From Streptomyces sp. NA02950 (GTDB taxonomy: Bacteria > Actinomycetota > Actinomycetes > Streptomycetales > Streptomycetaceae): a stretch of 64,000 nucleotides of DNA. The notes under the pieces were generated by a model. The model searched no databases. It worked only from the letters and a program-made list of their open reading frames with translations, and was not told the DNA's origin. The position numbers were made by a program, and so were the translations under genes. This document shows positions 41,148-50,398 of this stretch, piece by piece. The stretch lies in assembly GCF_013364155.1 (NCBI RefSeq), contig NZ_CP054916.1, positions 744,001 through 808,000 of the forward strand, given 5' to 3'. Numbering within the stretch: the stretch's first letter is position 1; the number at the start of each line of letters is the position of its first letter.

Positions 41148-41582
41148 ATGGCCGAAACAAGGAACGCACGCACCAGTGACCGGAGCGCCACCGCGAACGC
41201 GAAGGCCACCGCCGCCAGGGCCAAGGAGACGACCGCCTCCAAGGCCAAGGAGGCGACGGACAAGGCCAAGGACACCGCGAAGGAGGCGGGAAACGCGACG
41301 ACTCGGACCGCGAGTCGCGCCACCCACACCGCCGCGGAAAAGGCGCATGTCACTGCGGAAAAAGCGGTCGCCACCGGTCGTACGGTGGCGGTCGAGGCAC
41401 CCAAGAAGGCCGCCGCGGCGGCCGGTACCGCCTGGATGGCGATCAAGGCGCGCAAAATCCTCACCGCCGCCACCGGTGCCGGAGCCGCAGCCACGGCCGC
41501 CGCGGTGGTTGTCCTCCGCCGACGCGCCGCTCGTCGCCGTCGCCCTCTGGCGCGGCTGACCGGCGGCCGGTTCGGCACCTGA
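41148..41582 (+). CDS. Ala/Lys/Thr-rich LEA- or histone-H1-like protein with C-terminal hydrophobic segment
   Basis: The 144-residue protein is a run of near 11-residue amphipathic repeats (ATAARAKETTASKAKEATDK, AKDTAKEAGNATTRTAS) like group 3 LEA proteins or bacterial H1-like proteins. It ends with a hydrophobic helix (about 100-125, TAATGAGAAATAAAVVVL) and an Arg-rich tail. Such proteins stabilise membranes or nucleoid under desiccation or osmotic stress. ATG 41148 was taken; an ATG at 41112 would add 12 residues, and neither has a strong ribosome-binding site. Confidence 0.65.
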   Translation: MAETRNARTSDRSATANAKATAARAKETTASKAKEATDKAKDTAKEAGNATTRTASRATHTAAEKAHVTAEKAVATGRTVAVEAPKKAAAAAGTAWMAIKARKILTAATGAGAAATAAAVVVLRRRAARRRRPLARLTGGRFGT

Positions 41583-41784
41583 GGTCAACCGTCGGTACGC
41601 GGTTTCCCTTCCGCGGTCTGCCGCCGTACGTTTCCGCCGTGCGTCCGCGCACACCGGCGCCGTACGCGACCGGGACCGCCCCACGTCGGCGAGGTGCTCG
41701 AAGACGTCGTGCACAGCCCCCTGCGCACACGTCGTCGGGCACCTCGTCGGTGTGTTCCCTCTGGCGGGAGGTTTCGGGAAGACG

Positions 41785-42483
41785 ATGGACGTCGATCCGG
41801 AAGAGCTCTTCGGCAACGCGGACGTACCGGCGTGGCGCAATCGCGCGCTGCTCGTCTTCGACCGCGTTCCGATCCCGGCCGCCGTGTGCCGCACCGACGG
41901 GATCGTTCTGCTGGCGAATCCGGCCATGGCCGCCGAGTGGCAGACCACACCGGGCCGGCTGCGGGGCCGGCAGGTGCTGGAGCTGTTCCACCCCCGTTCC
42001 GTGGAGCAGGTCCAGCGCATCGTCGAGGCGGTACGCCATGGGCATCGCTCCCGCTATCCCGTCCTGGTGCACTGGTCCGGACCCGACGGGCGGGAGCGGC
42101 ACGGGGAACTGACCGCGGACACGGTGAGCGATACCCCCGAGGCACCGCTGTGGCTGCTGGTGCTGCTGCGAGTGCTCGGCACCCGGGACACTCCTGAAGA
42201 GCCCACGCGACCTCGGTCGGAGAAGGTCACCGCCATGGAGCGGGCCATTCTGGCGCTCGCCGCGGGAGGTGCCACCACCGCCCAGATCGCCCGTGCGGTG
42301 GATCTGACCGTGGACGGGGTCAGCTATCACATCACCCGGCTCTCCCGGCGCTGGGGCGTGGCCAACCGTACGGCGCTGGTGGCCCGCGCCTATGTGCTGG
42401 GCGTCCTGGACCCCGGCGTCTGGCCCCCGACGGCGGAGCCGGCGCGCACGGAGGGGCACCGACCGGACGCCGGGCAGCCGTGA
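41785..42483 (+). CDS. PAS domain LuxR-type transcriptional regulator
   Basis: The 232-residue protein has an N-terminal PAS-like sensor (about 18-120: LLVFDRVPIPAAVCRTDGIV, LLANPAMAAEWQTTPG) and a C-terminal LuxR/GerE-like helix-turn-helix (about 150-205: ATTAQIARAVDLTVDGVSYH, ITRLSRRWGVANRTALVARA). Small-ligand or redox sensing is likely, but no PAS cofactor ligand is visible. ATG 41785 has GGGAAG a few bases upstream; an in-frame GTG at 41752 is the alternative. It lies upstream of the P450-reductase gene and may regulate it. Confidence 0.82.
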   Translation: MDVDPEELFGNADVPAWRNRALLVFDRVPIPAAVCRTDGIVLLANPAMAAEWQTTPGRLRGRQVLELFHPRSVEQVQRIVEAVRHGHRSRYPVLVHWSGPDGRERHGELTADTVSDTPEAPLWLLVLLRVLGTRDTPEEPTRPRSEKVTAMERAILALAAGGATTAQIARAVDLTVDGVSYHITRLSRRWGVANRTALVARAYVLGVLDPGVWPPTAEPARTEGHRPDAGQP

Positions 42484-42687
42484 ATCACCCACGCGCGGAC
42501 GGCTCGGGGCTCTCCGCGCGGATACTGCGGCATCCGCGACAGGGCAAGAGCCAGGACGGCCGGGTCACTGCACATTCCGGTAGGAGCGGGGGTGCAGACG
42601 CCGTGTCAGGAACGCCACGCTGGAGGAAACGCCGTACCAACGGCGTCCACCCGCACGGCAGTTTCCGACTCCGGGGAAAGGCTCTCC

Positions 42688-45600
42688 ATGACCGAGGTCA
42701 TCCTCCCTCCGCACGACGGCGTCCACCCTGGCCTTCCCGTCCTCGACATCTCCGCGACCGGTATGACAGCCACCCCCACCCTGCTGGCCATGGACCAGGC
42801 ACGGCGCCACGGGCCCGCTTTCATCCAGCGTCTCCACGGCAAGGACACCCTCTTCGTCAGCGGCCTGGACCTGGTCACCGAACTGGCCGACGAGCAGCGA
42901 TTCAGCAAGGCGGTCGGCCAGGGTCTGCGCTACGTACGCGAGTTCACCGGCGACGGGCTGTTCACGGCCTTCAACGACGAACCCAACTGGGCCAAGGCGC
43001 ATGACATCCTCATGCCCGCCTTCGCGCTGGGTTCGATGCGCACCTACCACCCGGTGATGCTGCGCGTCGCCCACCGGCTGATCGACACCTGGGACCGGCG
43101 CGCCGCCACCGGCTCCCCCGTGGACGTACCGGGCGACATGACCCGGATGACACTGGACACCATCGGACTGGCCGGATTCGGGTTCGACTTCGGCTCGTTC
43201 GACAGCGACGAGCCGCATCCGTTCGTCGATGCGATGGTGCGCTGTCTGGCCTGGGCGATGGCCGGGCTGAGCCGGAAGCCGGGGGTCGACTACAGCGAGC
43301 GCGACGAGGCGTTCCGCCTGGACGCCGACTACCTGGCCTCGGTGGTGGACGAGGTCATCGCGGCACGTAACGCCCCTGGCGGCACACCGGACGAGGACCC
43401 CGATGACCTGCTGGGGCTGATGCTCCGTGCCGCGCACCCCGCCGACGCCACCACCCTGGACGAGGAGAACATCCGCAACCAGATCATCACCTTCCTGATC
43501 GCGGGCCACGAGACGACCTCCGGCACCCTGGCGTTCGCCCTCCACTTCCTGGCCAGACATCCGACCGTGCTGGACCTGGTCCGCCGCGAGGTGGACGGGC
43601 TGTGGGGTGCCACCGCCGACCCCGAGCCGACGTTCGAGGACATCGGCAGGCTGCGCTACACCGGCAGGTGCTGCACGAGACGCTGCGGCTGTGGCCGGCC
43701 GCCCCGTCGTTCACCCGCACCCCACGCCAGGACACCCTGCTGGGCGGCCGGATACCACTGCGGGCCGGGCAGGACGTCCGGGTGCTCACCACGATGCTGC
43801 ACCGCGACCCGGTCTGGGGCGACAACCCGGAGCTGTTCGACCCCGCCCGGTTCTCCCCCGCGGCGGAGGCGGCGCGTTCACCGCATGCGTTCAAGCCGTT
43901 CGGAACGGGTGAACGCGCCTGTATCGGGCGGCAGTTCGCCCTGCACGAGGCGACCATGCTGCTCGGCATGCTCGTCCACCGCTACCGGCTGGTCGACCAG
44001 GACAACTACCGGCTGCGCATCAAGCAGACGCTCACCATCAAGCCCGAGGGCCTCACCCTGACCCTCGTACCGCGCACCCCCGCCGACCGCGCCCACCGCG
44101 GCAGCGGGCTTCCCACCGACACCGCCGACACCGCCGCCACCTCACCGCACACCGCTCCGGCCGACGACCGGTCGCTTCCCACCCAGGTGCGGCCGGACAC
44201 CGGACTGCTGCTGCTCCACGGCTCCAACTACGGCACCTGCCGCGACCTCTCCGCCCGGCTCGCCGACACCGCCGGGGACCTCGGCTGCGACACGGCGTGC
44301 GCTCCGCTGGACACCCACACCGGCGCACTGCCCACCGACCGGCCCGTGGTCATCACCGCCGCCTCCTACAACGGACAGCCCACGGACGACGCCTCCGCCT
44401 TCGTACGGTGGCTGGAGAACGCCGGCCCCGGTGCGGCGGACGGTGTCACCTACGCCGTCCTGGGTGTCGGCGACCGCAACTGGTCCGCCACCTACCAGCG
44501 CGTCCCCACCCTGATCGACGAACGGCTCGCGGCCCTCGGCGGCACCCGCCTGCTGGCGCGCACCGAGGCCGACGCCTCGGGTGATCTGGCCGGATCGGTG
44601 AAGGAGTTCACCGCCGCGCTGCGCACCGCCCTGCTGGCACACGCCGGGGACCAGGACAGCGTCGGCACCCAGCACGAGGAGGGGTCCGAGGACGGCCCCG
44701 GCTACACGGTCACCGAGGTGACCGGCGGCCCCCTGGACGCGCTGGCCGCCCGCCACGGGATGGCGGAGCTGACGGTCACCGCTGCGGACAGCCTCAGCGA
44801 CCCGGCGTATCCGCGGGTGAAACGCCTGGTCCGGCTGGCCCTTCCGGACGGCGTGGCCTACCGCACCGCGGACCATCTGGCGGTGCTCCCGGCCAACGCC
44901 CCCGGCCTCGTGGAACGCGCGGCCCGCATCCTGGGCGCCGACCCGGACACGGTCGTTCACATCACTTCGCGCCGTCCGCGCCACGACGGTCTCGCCATCG
45001 ACCGGCCACTGACCGTCCGTGAGCTGCTCACCCGCCATGTCGAGCTCCAGGACCGCCCGACCGCCGATCAGTTCGCCACCCTGGCCGAGCTCAACCCCTG
45101 CCCGCCGGAACGGACGGCGCTGCTGAGGCTGGCAGAGGACACGGCGGCGCGCTCCGCCGACCACCGCAGCGTGCTGGATCTGATCGAGGACCACCCGGCC
45201 CTGCGAGAGGCCGTCACCCTGCCGGTGGCGCTGGAGCTGCTGCCACCGATCCGGCCCCGCCACTACTCCATCTCCTCCTCGCCCGCTGTCGACCCGGGCG
45301 GTGTCGACCTGATGGTGTCGGTGCTGCGGGCACCCGCGCGATCCGGACGCGGCACCTTCCACGGCGTCGGGTCCGGCCATCTGGCCTCCGTGCGCCCGGG
45401 CGACACCGTGCTGGCCAGGGTCCAGCCGTGCCGTGCGGCGTTCCGGATCCGCCACGACGCGGACACCCCGGTCATCATGGTCGCGGCCGGAACCGGTCTT
45501 GCCCCGTTCCGCGGCGCCATCGCCGACCGCCGCGCCCTGGTGACGAGTGGTGCCGTACTCGCCCCGGCGCTGTGCTACGTCGGCTGTGACGCTCCGGACG

Positions 45601-45929
45601 CCGACTTCCTGCACGCCGGGGAGTTGCACACCGCGGAGCGGGCCGGTGCCGTCTCGCTGCGGCCCGTCTTCAGCGAAGCACCGGTCGGCGGACTGCGGTT
45701 CGTCCAGGACCGCATCGCCGCCGAGGGCGACGAGGTGTGGCGGCTGCTGACCTCGGGAGCGAAGGTGTACGTGTGCGGTGACGGCAGCCGTATGGCACCG
45801 GGTGTACGCGACGCCTTCCGGGCCCTGTACACGCGCCACGCGCCGGGTGCCGGGGAGGACGAAGCACACGACTGGCTGCGGGCGTTGACGGATCGGGGCC
45901 GGTACGTCGAGGACGTCTACGCGGGCTGA
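42688..45929 (+). pseudogene. CYP102-type cytochrome P450-reductase fusion with a single apparent frameshift
   Basis: Read through, this is a about 1080-residue self-sufficient P450: a haem domain with the I-helix FLIAGHETTSGTLAFALHFL and the haem-ligand loop FKPFGTGERACIGRQFALHE, a flavodoxin domain (LLLLHGSNYGTCRDLSARLA) and an FAD/NADPH reductase domain (RHYSISSSPAVDPGGVDLMV, MVAAGTGLAPFRG, AKVYVCGDGSRM). At about 43661 the frame shifts by one base: residues FEDIGRLRYT are in one frame and RQVLHETLRLWPAAP in another. A missing C in the CACCGGCAG tract restores it. Either the gene is recently inactivated, or it is a sequencing error in a GC-rich run. ATG 42688 has GGGGAAAGG upstream. Confidence 0.85.
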
Positions 45930-45953
45930 CGGCGGGACGGGGAGCGCGGCCGG

Positions 45954-46634
45954 TCACAGTACGGCGGCGCTCTCCAGCACGGTATCCACCTCCTGCCGCG
46001 CCGCCCGCTCGGGGGACTGGGCGACACCGAGGAGGAAGGCCGCGCGGTCGTCGCGCACCGAGACCAGCGTCAGCCGCAGATGGTGGTCGGTACCGCCGTC
46101 ATGCACGGTCAGGGCCACCGTGTGCGCGGGACGGTCGCCCACCTCGACCGCCTGGGACTCCTCCAGCGCCGACCTGCCGTCCGGGTAGAAGAACTCCGCG
46201 TTCGAGCGCGCCGCGTCCTCCGCACGCTGCCGCAGGGCGGAGGACGGTACGGGCCCGCCACGTCCGGCGAGGACCACACTGCCGTCGTCCTCGGTGTCCT
46301 CCTCGGCGCCTGGGGTGTCCTTGGCGGGACGCATCGTGATGGACGAGGTGAAGGCGTCGAGCAGGTCGCCGCTGTCCCGCTGCCAGCCCTCCGGGATTCC
46401 GTACGACAGTCCCGCCGCCCGGTCCGTCACCCGGGGCCGCCCGGCCAGCGGCGATCCGTCCTCGTCGTGCGTCAGCCACCAGGTGGCGCCGGCTCCGGCC
46501 GCCAGGAGGAGGAGCACCGCGATGACTCCGGCCACCGGGCCCCGCCGGCCCCGCCGCGGGGCGGTGGGAGGCGGAGGCGGTTGGCCGGGGGCGGGCGGGG
46601 TGGGCCATGTGGCTTCGTGCGGGGCCGTTGTCAT
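45954..46634 (-). CDS. single-pass membrane protein with extracytoplasmic domain, unknown function
   Basis: The 226-residue protein has a proline-rich cytoplasmic N-terminus (1-32), one membrane helix (about 35-52, GVIAVLLLLAAGAGATWWL) and an outside domain of mixed alpha/beta character. Its recognisable pieces are YGIPEGWQRDSGDLLDAF, EFFYPDGRSALEESQAV and ERAARQEVDTVLESAAV. Such proteins are numerous in Streptomyces, and no family was recognised. It is convergent with the P450-reductase gene. Confidence 0.72.
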   Translation of the reverse strand: MTTAPHEATWPTPPAPGQPPPPPTAPRRGRRGPVAGVIAVLLLLAAGAGATWWLTHDEDGSPLAGRPRVTDRAAGLSYGIPEGWQRDSGDLLDAFTSSITMRPAKDTPGAEEDTEDDGSVVLAGRGGPVPSSALRQRAEDAARSNAEFFYPDGRSALEESQAVEVGDRPAHTVALTVHDGGTDHHLRLTLVSVRDDRAAFLLGVAQSPERAARQEVDTVLESAAVL

Positions 46635-46690
46635 GGGGTCAGTATCCGGGGGTTGGCCGGGCCCGGACCTGAGCGCTGCTACTCAGACGG

Positions 46691-47425
46691 CTACTCAGTT
46701 CGCCGTGCGGACGGCGTTGCATCGAGCCCCGGGCACCGTACCGGCCGGTGCGTCGTCGCTTCGGCCGCGTGGAGGACGGCGAGGGCCATGACGAGTGTCC
46801 AGACCTGTGGCGCGAACGCCGCGACCCGCTCCATACCGCCGAGGCCGATACCGGGGCCGTGCTGGGCGAAGAACATCCAGGCCCCGAGCATCGCGGTGAC
46901 GGCGATACCGAGGGTCATGGCCCGCAGACGCCCCAGCACGGAGTCCTCGCGGACGCATCCGGCGCACAGGAGGCCGATGTTGCCCAGGCCCATGATGAGG
47001 AGCGCTCCGAGGACATGCAGGTCCTCGTTGACGTCGGCGGGCACCATCCCCACCAGGACCCAGCCCCCGGCGCTGATGACGCACAGGATCCGGGCGGTCC
47101 ACGCCATCGCGCCCCGGCCCCAGGCGAATCCGGTCAGCAGGACGCCGGTGAACAGCAGGACACCCTGGGCGACGAACGAGGTGTTCATGAGGGTGTGCAG
47201 CGGTGAGCAGACGTAGCGGGGACGGGACTCGTCCCACATCCGGCAGTGGACATTGCCCAGATCGCTGATGTTGTTGCGCTTCCAGCTGTAGGGCGTACGC
47301 CAGCGGGACCCCACGATCAGCTGGACGACCAGGAACTGCGCCGCGTTCAGGATCCAGGCGGCGGCGCCGGCTCTGGCGGCCAGCTGCCCGCGGGGTCCGG
47401 GGCTCGGTACGAACGTCGACTTCAC
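46691..47425 (-). CDS. DUF998 family integral membrane protein
   Basis: The 244-residue protein has about six membrane segments. Family-typical loops include YSWKRNNISDLGNVHC, a Cys-x-Pro-x-His loop (RYVCSPLHTLMNTSFVAQG) and MVPADVNEDLHVLGALLIM. GTG 47425 has GGAGAGG upstream. The function of DUF998 proteins is unknown. Confidence 0.82.
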   Translation of the reverse strand: MKSTFVPSPGPRGQLAARAGAAAWILNAAQFLVVQLIVGSRWRTPYSWKRNNISDLGNVHCRMWDESRPRYVCSPLHTLMNTSFVAQGVLLFTGVLLTGFAWGRGAMAWTARILCVISAGGWVLVGMVPADVNEDLHVLGALLIMGLGNIGLLCAGCVREDSVLGRLRAMTLGIAVTAMLGAWMFFAQHGPGIGLGGMERVAAFAPQVWTLVMALAVLHAAEATTHRPVRCPGLDATPSARRTE

Positions 47426-47592
47426 GACTGCCTCTCCGTGCTGATGGCTCGGTCCCGCGCGGGCGGAACCCGCGCGGGAGGGTCGTGTGTCACGTTCGCA
47501 GTCGGGGCCGGTCCGCACATCGCTGCGGGGAGTGAGGTGCGGACCCCTCCGGGCGGGGAGACCGCCTGGCTCTTCCGGGGGAGGTCAGGCAC

Positions 47593-48888
47593 TCAGGGGC
47601 GCCGGCCGGTGTCCGGGGCGGGTGCCGGCGGGGCGCCGTCGGTCGGCGGAGTGGTCACCTCCTGGGGCCTGTTGGGATCGGGCCCGCCGGGGTCGGGCAC
47701 ACCGGGCTCGGGCAGTGTGCGCAGCAGGAGCCAGCCGACGGCGGGCAGGACGATCAGGGGCATCAGGGCGGTGTGCAGCGACGTGGCGTCCGCGAGGGCG
47801 CCGATGGCCGGGCTCGCGATGCCGCCGATGCTGACGGCCAGGCCCAGGGTGACACCACTGGCCGTTCCCATCCGCCGCGGCAAGTAGTCCTGGCCGAGGG
47901 TGACATGGAGGGAGAAAGGCACATAGAGCCCGGCAGAGGTGAGCGCGACGAAGACATAGAGCGGCGGGCCGGGGACGAACACCACTCCGGCGACGGCGGG
48001 GACCGTCAGGGCGTAGGACCACCGTACGACCCTGACACGCTGGTAGCGGGCGGCGAGTCTGCCGCCGGCCACGGTGCCCACCGCGCCGCCGAGGTAGAGC
48101 ACGAAGAGGGCGGCGGTGCCGGAGGCGCTGCCCGCGCCGGTGCGCTGGCGAACGTAGAGCGAGATGAAGGTGCTCAGGCCGACGAAGACGGTCGAGCGGC
48201 ACACGATGGCCCCGGTGAGCTTGGTGAAGGACGCCCAGTCGTCGCCGGCGGCGGCGGTGGCGGCGGTGGCGGTGGCGGCGGTGGCGGTGGCGGGTGTGGC
48301 GGCGGCGGGTGTGGCGGCGGCGGGTGTGCGCACCGACCGCAGTGCAGTCGCGCACAGCGCCGCACCGGCGAGGGCGGGCACGGCCAGCAGGGGCGAGGCA
48401 TGCAGTCCGGCGGTGGCGACGACGGCGGAGACCATCAGCGGGGCGAGGGCGAAGCCGATGTTGCCGCCGAGGGAGAACCAGCTCATCGCGGTGTGGCTGC
48501 CGCGGCTGACGTCACGGGCGACCCGGGCCGCCTCGGGGTGGTACGCGGCGACACCGATACCGGTCACCGCGACGGCGAGGAGGGTGAGGGCGTAGGAGCC
48601 GCCGAGACCGCTCAGGGCGACGCCCGCCCCGGCCGCCAGGGTGCTCACCGGCAGCAGCCACGGCATGGCCCAGCGGTCGGTGAGCGCGCCGAACAGCGGC
48701 TGGACCACGGACGACAGCAGGGTGGCGGCGAGCACGACGCCGGAGGCCGCGGCATAGGTGTACGCCCGCTCGGAGACGAAGAACGGCACCAGCGCGGCCA
48801 CCGCTCCCTGGTAGATGTCCACGCAGGCGTGTCCGACGGACATCAGCGTGATGGGCCGGTGACGTGGCGGGATCCTGGTTGTTGACAC
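47593..48888 (-). CDS. MFS transporter (fosmidomycin-resistance-like)
   Basis: The roughly 431-residue transporter has about 12 membrane segments. The first helix region reads TLMSVGHACVDIYQGAVAAL, with VQPLFGALTDRWAMPWLLPV as the loop 2-3 motif. The central loop holds a long Ala/Thr run (AAATPAAATPATATAATATA) coded by a GC-rich minisatellite. GTG 48888 leaves almost no room for the GGAGGG just before it, so ATG 48843 is a real alternative. It is divergent to an AraC regulator, probably its controller. Confidence 0.82.
   Translation of the reverse strand: MSTTRIPPRHRPITLMSVGHACVDIYQGAVAALVPFFVSERAYTYAAASGVVLAATLLSSVVQPLFGALTDRWAMPWLLPVSTLAAGAGVALSGLGGSYALTLLAVAVTGIGVAAYHPEAARVARDVSRGSHTAMSWFSLGGNIGFALAPLMVSAVVATAGLHASPLLAVPALAGAALCATALRSVRTPAAATPAAATPATATAATATAATAAAGDDWASFTKLTGAIVCRSTVFVGLSTFISLYVRQRTGAGSASGTAALFVLYLGGAVGTVAGGRLAARYQRVRVVRWSYALTVPAVAGVVFVPGPPLYVFVALTSAGLYVPFSLHVTLGQDYLPRRMGTASGVTLGLAVSIGGIASPAIGALADATSLHTALMPLIVLPAVGWLLLRTLPEPGVPDPGGPDPNRPQEVTTPPTDGAPPAPAPDTGRRP
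48247..48329. repeat. GGCGGT/GGCGGG minisatellite inside the MFS gene
   Basis: About 83 bp consist of imperfect 6-, 12- and 15-bp units built from GGC, GGT and GGGTGT. On the reverse strand it codes an Ala/Thr/Pro linker between the two halves of the transporter. The G-rich strand has several closely spaced GGG/GG runs, so it could form a quadruplex and is prone to length change. Confidence 0.75.
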
Positions 48889-48942
48889 CCTCCGATCGTG
48901 TGCCGGTGGCGGGGTGTCCCGCTTCCGATAAAGTGCCAATCG

Positions 48943-49689
48943 ATGCCGGATATCCGCCACACACCGAAGGCCCCGACCCGCGCCCGGACGCTGGCTCCCG
49001 GGGAAGGCATCGACGCGCACCGCCACGACGAGCACCAGATCATCTACGCGGGCTCCGGCGTGGTGGCGGTCACCACCGACGCGGGCACCTGGTTCGCGCC
49101 CGGCACCCGCGCCCTCTGGGTTCCGGCGGGCACCGTCCACGCCCACCGCGCCCACGGCACCCTCGATCTGCACCTGGTGGGTATGCCCGCCGATGACAAC
49201 CCACTCCATCTGGACGCCCCGACCGCGCTCAGCGTCAGCCCGCTGCTCCGTGAGCTGATCCTCGCCTACACCCGCTCCCCCGACGACACCAGTGCCGAAC
49301 GCCGCCGTCTGCGGGCCGTGCTGCGCGACCAGTTGCGCGCCTCGCCCCAGCGGCCCGTACACCTGCCGACGCCGAGCGATCCCCGGCTGGCGGCCGTCTG
49401 CGCCCTTGTCCACGGCCACCCGGACGACCCGCGCACCCTGGCCGCGCTGGGCGCGGCGACCGGTGTCGGCGAGCGCACCCTCAGCCGCCTGTTCCGCTCC
49501 GAGCTCGGTATGACGTTTCCCCAGTGGCGCACCCAGTCGCGGCTCTACCACGCGCTGCGCATGCTGGCCGACGACGCGCCCGTCACCACCGTGGCCCACC
49601 GCTGCGGATGGTCGTCGACCAGCGCGTTCATCGATGTATTCCGCCGTTCCTTCGGCTACACCCCCGGCACCCACAACCGCCGCCCCTGA
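48943..49689 (+). CDS. AraC family transcriptional regulator with N-terminal cupin
   Basis: The 248-residue protein has an AraC_binding cupin (about 15-85: IDAHRHDEHQIIYAGSGVVA, then ALWVPAGTVHAHRAHG) and a C-terminal AraC/XylS domain (about 150-245) with two helix-turn-helices (ATGVGERTLSRLFRSELG and VAHRCGWSSTSAFIDVFRRS). ATG 48943 is eight bases after TAAAGT (48929-48934), so the message may be leaderless; an upstream in-frame ATG at 48898 is less likely. It is divergent from the MFS transporter. Confidence 0.88.
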   Translation: MPDIRHTPKAPTRARTLAPGEGIDAHRHDEHQIIYAGSGVVAVTTDAGTWFAPGTRALWVPAGTVHAHRAHGTLDLHLVGMPADDNPLHLDAPTALSVSPLLRELILAYTRSPDDTSAERRRLRAVLRDQLRASPQRPVHLPTPSDPRLAAVCALVHGHPDDPRTLAALGAATGVGERTLSRLFRSELGMTFPQWRTQSRLYHALRMLADDAPVTTVAHRCGWSSTSAFIDVFRRSFGYTPGTHNRRP

Positions 49690-49839
49690 ACGGCGCGCAC
49701 CAGGAGTGCCGGTGCGGTGAGCTCAGCGATCCCGTCCGTCCCGCCACGCATGGCGCGGTGTGTCGCGTGGACCCGCGGCGGCGGGCTCCCTCGAGCTCGG
49801 CCCGGTCTCCGAGAACCTGTGCCGTTATCCGCGAACTGG

Positions 49840-50311
49840 TCCATCCTGGCCGCCGTGGTCCCGCCCGCGCGGCCGGGGTGATGGAACAGACCGGGGTTGA
49901 GCTCTTCGGCCACCAGCGCGTCCTGGATCCACTCCACCAGCCAGTCGGCCATAGCGACGATCATGTCGATGGCGATGTCGCCGCGGACCTCGCCCCGTTC
50001 GATGCCGAACCGCACAAGGCGAAGGTCCCGTAGGGGTCCTCCTCCGCGAGAAACCGGTTGATCTCCCGCTTGACCGGCAGCTCCACGGCATGTGAACCGA
50101 GCGGGGCCACCCGGTAGGGCACCCAATCCTCCTGGGGGCTGACGCCATGTCGGCAGAACGCCGCTTCGGCCAACCGTTCACAGGAGGGCAAACCGGTCTT
50201 TGCCGTCACCAACCGTTCCACCACCGGATCCTTCACCTCCACCGTCGACACCCAGACCGCCTCCTCCTTCCAGGGCCACCGCTTCGGACCGGCCACGCAC
50301 CACGCGACCAT
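49840..50311 (-). pseudogene. frameshifted hypothetical protein
   Basis: From ATG 50311 the frame reads protein-like sequence (WPWKEEAVWVSTVEVKDPVV, LPSCERLAEAAFCRHG, PVKREINRFLAEEDPYGTF), then turns into low-complexity Arg/Ser after about 50030. A one-base shift there restores a convincing continuation (LVRFGIERGEVRGDIAIDMI, VAMADWLVEWIQDALVAEE, LNPGLFHHPG). The family is unknown to me. The frame change makes the locus a probable pseudogene. Confidence 0.6.
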
Positions 50312-50398
50312 CGCCCCCCCTGGAGCGGGCCGGAGCCCACGCTGACCGTGCCGCCGCTGTCCGTGGAGTTCTGGGTCCGCGCCCACTGACCGGACCGC

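Noticed and set aside
50300..50389. A forward stretch ending TVPPLSVEFWVRAH that looks slightly protein-like.
   Set aside because: It is too short, has no start, and overlaps the better-supported reverse-strand relic.
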